A DNA stretch of 64,000 nt, from contig CAZBAL010000001.1 of NCBI GenBank assembly GCA_964489735.1, positions 1-64,000 of the forward strand, read 5' to 3'. The stretch's first letter is position 1, and each line of letters opens with the position of its first letter. The position numbers and the translations under genes are program-made. Below are positions 60,629-64,000 of this stretch, one piece after another. The DNA comes from Andreesenia sp964489735 (lineage in GTDB: Bacteria > Bacillota > Clostridia > Tissierellales > Gottschalkiaceae). Below the pieces are notes generated by a model. It did not search any database and was not told where the DNA came from. It was given only the letters and a program-made list of their open reading frames with translations.

Positions 60629-61780
60629 CTATATTCTGATTACATTCTCAGCATCATTTTCGTTTTTGTCATCATGAGCTTCAACTTTTTGAAGTTCCAC
60701 TATAAATCCTTCAGCTCTCAGTTCTTTAGCCTTAACGATAGCTTCTTTTCTATTCTCTTTGATATAATATATTCTATAGTCCGCCTTGTATTTCTGCTCT
60801 TCTTCAAGTTTATTTTGGACTTCCATTCCATTTAATAGATCATCTACTGAGATTCCAAAACCTGTTGCAGGAATAGATTCTCCATAATACTCTGTCAGCT
60901 TATCATATCTTCCACCGCTTAGAATACTGTCACCATATCCTTTGACATATCCTTTGAATATAACCCCTGTGTAGTAATCCAGATCATTTATAAGTCCAAG
61001 ATCCATAGATACATATTCTTGATATCCATAATCACAAATCAGTGAATGTATCTTTTCCAGTTCCTCTAAGGCTTTTTTCATATTCTCATTTAAACAGTGT
61101 TTCTCTGCTTCCTCAACTACAGTGTCAAATGAACCATATAAGCTTGGAACAGATATTATTGCATCTTTTAAAGTTTGATCCATATTAAGCGAGTTTACGA
61201 ACGATTTCAACTCTACAAAATTTTTATATTCTATCAAGTTCTTCAGCTGATTTTTAATACTCTCTGATAAATCTGTTTCATCTAAAAGTGCTTTATAGTA
61301 TCTAGCATTACCTATTTCGATCTTAAAATCCACTCCGCATTTCAAAAGACATTCTATCGAATTTGAAATCACTTCTCCATCAGCTTCAGCATCTGGGTTT
61401 CCGAAGTATTCAATACCCGCTTGAGTGCTTTCTCTTTTCAGTTCAGTTTTCATCTTAAAAACCTGGTTAGTATAAGATACTTTATATATTCCTTTATCTT
61501 CCTTGTAGTTCTTAGCAACAACTCTAGCAATTGGTATTGTCGCATCCGGTCTCAAAGTCAAAAGCTCTCCGGAATTATCTACTAACTTGAACATCTCATC
61601 CTTTAAAATTGGACTTTTAATAGATGAAAAAATATCATAATATTCAATAGTCGGTGTTGATACTCTTCTATATCCATACGATCTAAACACTTCATTTAAT
61701 TTATCTAAGACATCCTGCTTTATCTTATATTCCTTAAAAAGTTCATCACTTACACCTTCAGGTGTTTCAAAGCCTTTCAT
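60629..61780 (-). CDS. hisZ: ATP phosphoribosyltransferase regulatory subunit
   Basis: A 383-residue histidyl-tRNA-synthetase-like protein without aminoacylation function. MKGFETPEGVSDELFKEYKI at the start, STPTIEYYDIFSS, LTLRPDATIPIARVVA and ISGGRYD-like LSGGRYDKL are typical. It forms a complex with short HisG and confers histidine feedback. First gene of the operon; ATG 61780 after GGAGG. The last about 50 residues are rich in charged residues. Confidence 0.94.
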   Translation of the reverse strand: MKGFETPEGVSDELFKEYKIKQDVLDKLNEVFRSYGYRRVSTPTIEYYDIFSSIKSPILKDEMFKLVDNSGELLTLRPDATIPIARVVAKNYKEDKGIYKVSYTNQVFKMKTELKRESTQAGIEYFGNPDAEADGEVISNSIECLLKCGVDFKIEIGNARYYKALLDETDLSESIKNQLKNLIEYKNFVELKSFVNSLNMDQTLKDAIISVPSLYGSFDTVVEEAEKHCLNENMKKALEELEKIHSLICDYGYQEYVSMDLGLINDLDYYTGVIFKGYVKGYGDSILSGGRYDKLTEYYGESIPATGFGISVDDLLNGMEVQNKLEEEQKYKADYRIYYIKENRKEAIVKAKELRAEGFIVELQKVEAHDDKNENDAENVIRI

Positions 61781-61825
61781 ATATTAGCCTCCATTCAAAT
61801 TATCTTCATTCTTCACTACTCCGCT

Positions 61826-61853
61826 TTATCGCTTTATTTGATTAAAGCGATAA
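61826..61853. promoter_or_regulatory. Palindrome at the his operon transcription start (candidate operator)
   Basis: TTATCGCTTTA, spacer TTTGAT, TAAAGCGATAA: a perfect 11-6-11 inverted repeat. It begins about 6 bases after the predicted transcription start of hisZ. It may be a repressor site or a 5' RNA hairpin. No T-box or histidine-rich leader peptide is visible in the short leader. Confidence 0.65.
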
Positions 61854-61865
61854 TCAACTAATGTA

Positions 61866-61894
61866 AGTATAATCTACCTGTCTCTATTTGTCAA
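61866..61894 (-). promoter_or_regulatory. Promoter of the histidine operon
   Basis: On the - strand TTGACA (61894-61889), 17-base spacer, TATACT (61871-61866). Nearly consensus; transcription would start near 61859, about 80 bases before hisZ. Confidence 0.8.
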
Positions 61895-62087
61895 GATATT
61901 TTGTATACTTTATTTTATCATGCAAACGGCATAATATCCATACTTTGAGATTTATTCCCTATCATAATATATGCGAATGATAATATGCATATTATTCGCT
62001 GAATAACCATATGTATTATCTACTATATTATCTGCTGTATTCAGTACAATAATTTAAGGAAAAAACTATACAGCATACTCTACAGTA
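61895..62087. other. AT-rich intergenic region, no gene seen
   Basis: Sequence between the his promoter and the bcp terminator. It contains GCGAATGATAATATGCATATTATTCGC (61973-61999), a strongly palindromic stretch of 12-bp arms (with one exception) around ATGCAT. I see no open frame with a ribosome site. Confidence 0.5.
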
Positions 62088-62132
62088 TAAAAAACAGACC
62101 TCTGATGCACAACTGAATCTGCATAGAGGCCT
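62088..62132 (-). terminator. Terminator downstream of bcp
   Basis: On the - strand AGGCCTCTATGCA pairs with TGCATCAGAGGTCT (13 bp with one bulge and one G-U), followed by GTTTTTT. It lies about 195 bases beyond the bcp stop, leaving a long 3' region. Confidence 0.8.
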
Positions 62133-62230
62133 ATACTAACCATTTTTATTAATATGTTTATAGTGAACTATTCAAGCAAACCATGATGTTTTCAGTTTGG
62201 CTTTCTTTATTAGAGTTAACTTACAGCTCA

Positions 62231-62320
62231 TACTGTTCATACAACACATACAGTTCATGCAATACATACAGTGACTCAAAATACATAGAGTAATTCAATA
62301 CAAAAGTTACATGTAATACA
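62231..62320. repeat. Five degenerate ~18-base tandem repeats, 3' of bcp
   Basis: Units 62231-62248, 62249-62266, 62267-62285, 62286-62302 and 62303-62320, each 17-19 bases and ending in A(T/A/C)ACA, for example TACAGTTCATGCAATACA. They lie between the bcp stop and its terminator. No coding frame with a start is apparent. Confidence 0.8.
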
Positions 62321-62327
62321 AGAGCAA

Positions 62328-62765
62328 CTAGATACTCTTTATATAATCTAATACTTCAGCTGCGTGGCCTGCTGGCTTGACTCCTCTAAACTCTTTAATA
62401 AGTTTCCCATCTTCATCATAAACAAATGTGGATCTATCTACTCCCAGATACTCTTTTCCGAACATCTTTTTAGGCACCATTAGACCATATTCACTGTGAA
62501 CTTCTGCTTCAGGATCTGAAAGGAGTAACATACCCAAGTTGTGCTTTTCAATGAAGTTGTTATGAGATCTGATCTTGTTTCTGCTCACTCCTACAACAGT
62601 TGTGTTAAGCTTTTCAAACTCATCTAACAAATCTGTAAATTCAATAGCTTCTTTAGTGCAGCCTGAGGTATTGTCCTTAGGGTAGAAAAAAAGCACTAAT
62701 TTCTTTCCTTTAAAACTGTCTAATGTATAGTCGTTTCCATCGCTTCCCTGCATATTCCAATTCAT
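62328..62765 (-). CDS. bcp: Thioredoxin-dependent thiol peroxidase (Bcp/PrxQ)
   Basis: A 145-residue peroxiredoxin reducing hydroperoxides. FFYPKDNTSGCTKEAIEF carries the peroxidatic cysteine; the classical second cysteine five residues later is replaced (Ile/Glu region), so this is a one-cysteine form needing an external thiol. GVDRSTFVYDEDGKL supplies the conserved Arg. ATG 62765 has CAGGAGTG upstream. Single-gene unit. Confidence 0.94.
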   Translation of the reverse strand: MNWNMQGSDGNDYTLDSFKGKKLVLFFYPKDNTSGCTKEAIEFTDLLDEFEKLNTTVVGVSRNKIRSHNNFIEKHNLGMLLLSDPEAEVHSEYGLMVPKKMFGKEYLGVDRSTFVYDEDGKLIKEFRGVKPAGHAAEVLDYIKSI

Positions 62766-62929
62766 AAAATCACTCCTGTTTTATTATTCATATTAACCAT
62801 ATACCCAATTATTGGAGATATTTTCAGTTTTTCTACTTATTATCAATGCAAAGATTTACACATATTCATTTTTACAGACTAAAACACCAGACTTTATAGG
62901 CGAGTATTATTCGTATATTTTCAGTATCT

Positions 62930-64000
62930 CTACTTTAGATACTTATTCAGTGTGTTTACTAATTTATCAATCTGTTCATAGCTATGCTCTGCCATAAGTG
63001 TAAGTCTGAGTATAGCTTTTCCTTTTGGTACTGCTGGATATCTAATCGGTGTGATTAATATCCCCTCTTCCAATAACTTTTTTCCAATTTCCATGGCTTT
63101 TTGTTCAGAGCCAATCTGTATTGGGATAATGGCCGTTCTATATTTGATATTTATTCCTATTGTTTTTAAATTTTCAATTAAATAATCAATATTGCTTTGA
63201 AGCTTTTTCACTTCTCTATTATCTTCCTCAAGCATTCTTAAAGCTTCATACGATACACAGGTTGTAAACGGACTCAGTGAAGTCGAAAATATGAAACTCC
63301 TTGCTCTGTTGAATAGCAGAGTATTTATAATTTTGTTAGAACAAGCAAATCCACCTTCTGAGGATATGGATTTGCTCAAAGTTCCTATTAATATATCTGG
63401 TTTAACTTCAGTATCATAGTATTCAATAATACCTTTCCCTCTTTCGCCAATAACTCCAAGACCATGCGCATCATCTACTATGCTTATTGCATTGTACTTA
63501 TCAGCTATTTCACAAAACACCGGTAAATTCAGTATATCACCGTCCATACTGAACACTCCATCTGATACTATTATCTTCCTATCACAATTGGATAGCCTTA
63601 GTTTCTCTTCTAGATCGCACATATCAAGATGCTTATATACCGTAATCTTAGCTTTCGAAAGTGAACACCCATCGATTATACTTGCGTGGTTTTTCTCATC
63701 AGAGAATATTTCAGAATCTCTGTTTGCAATAGCCTGTATTACACCTATATTTGCACAGTATCCACTGTTAAACAAAAGACCTGAATCATATCCAAAAAAA
63801 TCAGCAAGCTTAGACTCTAACAGTTCATGGTATCTGTTATTACCAGTAGTCAGTCTAGAGCCTCCTGAACCTATTCCCATATTTTCAACTTCATTCAAAA
63901 CCTTCTTCATATCAACTTTTTGAGCATAAGAAACATAATTGCTCGATGAAAACAATAATACTTCCTTATCATCTACTCTACTTACTGCACTCTGCACTGT
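62930..64000 (-). CDS. 8-amino-7-oxononanoate synthase / 2-amino-3-ketobutyrate CoA ligase-like protein, N-terminus cut
   Basis: At least 356 residues of an alpha-oxoamine synthase; the start lies beyond the right edge. FSSSNYVSY, GSGGSRLTTGNNRYH, SDEKNHASIIDG, VDDAHGLGVIGERGKG and the PLP-lysine motif GTLSKSISSEGGFAC are all typical. The family joins an amino acid to an acyl-CoA with loss of CO2: BioF (biotin), Kbl (threonine breakdown) or other products. Sequence fits BioF slightly better, but no biotin gene is in view. It is divergent in layout from nothing and ends 164 bases from bcp. Confidence 0.88.
   Translation of the reverse strand, partial: TVQSAVSRVDDKEVLLFSSSNYVSYAQKVDMKKVLNEVENMGIGSGGSRLTTGNNRYHELLESKLADFFGYDSGLLFNSGYCANIGVIQAIANRDSEIFSDEKNHASIIDGCSLSKAKITVYKHLDMCDLEEKLRLSNCDRKIIVSDGVFSMDGDILNLPVFCEIADKYNAISIVDDAHGLGVIGERGKGIIEYYDTEVKPDILIGTLSKSISSEGGFACSNKIINTLLFNRARSFIFSTSLSPFTTCVSYEALRMLEEDNREVKKLQSNIDYLIENLKTIGINIKYRTAIIPIQIGSEQKAMEIGKKLLEEGILITPIRYPAVPKGKAILRLTLMAEHSYEQIDKLVNTLNKYLK

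Noticed and set aside
1..64000. CRISPR arrays, rRNA or tRNA genes
   Set aside because: No regularly spaced 25-40 base repeats and no recognisable tRNA cloverleaf or rRNA sequence were found by eye on either strand; a covariance-model search would be the proper test.

Overview
The window reads as chromosome from a low-GC, anaerobic, probably spore-forming Firmicute (Clostridia/Tissierellia-like). The evidence is AT-rich sequence, AGA-dominated arginine codons, strong AGGAGG-type ribosome binding sites, many TTG/GTG starts, a SpoVS gene, a GerM-domain protein, an asparagine T-box leader and a Firmicute-type LexA operator. No rRNA, tRNA, CRISPR array, transposon or prophage is visible. Two runs of exactly 100 N (29917-30016 and 36365-36464) are scaffold gaps, so order across them depends on the assembly. 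Genus cannot be fixed from the sequence alone.

Left part (1-16300, mostly + strand): the 3' end of surE, an RpiR-type regulator, a phosphatase, a BaiN/HI0933-type flavoprotein, the cmk-plsC-ispH group, three tandem M42 aminopeptidase genes (the middle one has lost most metal ligands) followed by a MocR-type regulator and spoVS, a PHP phosphoesterase with a PadR regulator, an aspartate aminotransferase, and luxS convergent with mtnN. LuxS and MtnN carry out consecutive steps of S-adenosylhomocysteine recycling. After these come a small unknown gene, a guanine-deaminase-like protein without its metal-binding histidines, and an overlooked 38-residue membrane protein gene.

Middle part (16600-38300): RNase HI, a DUF5685 protein, a J-domain protein with a C-terminal cysteine string, a polar amino acid ABC importer, a T-box-controlled asnA, two iron-sulfur-flavoprotein-like reductases flanking deoC, a serpin lipoprotein, a two-component system with a PepSY-like protein, DAHP synthase, a coiled-coil membrane protein, an EF-G-like GTPase, a Xer-type recombinase, a SanA-like gene split by a gap, MgtC and ferritin.

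Right part (38300-64000, mostly - strand): a sugar ABC importer without an ATPase, then lexA divergent from a YneA-like SOS division inhibitor with three LexA-box matches between them. A long housekeeping group follows (ftsK, rimO, pgsA, a GerM-domain gene, RluA and RsuA pseudouridine synthases, pssA, a YtqA radical SAM protein, a polysaccharide deacetylase). The histidine operon hisZGDCBHAF(IE) comes next, with a strong promoter and a perfect palindrome at its start. The window ends with bcp and a truncated BioF/KBL-type gene.

No unmistakable new system was found. The best leads are the inactive-looking M42 paralogue inside an operon with two intact ones, the J-domain/cysteine-string protein beside DUF5685, the metal-ligand-free deaminase-like protein, the serpin, and several unexplained palindromes and short tandem repeats.
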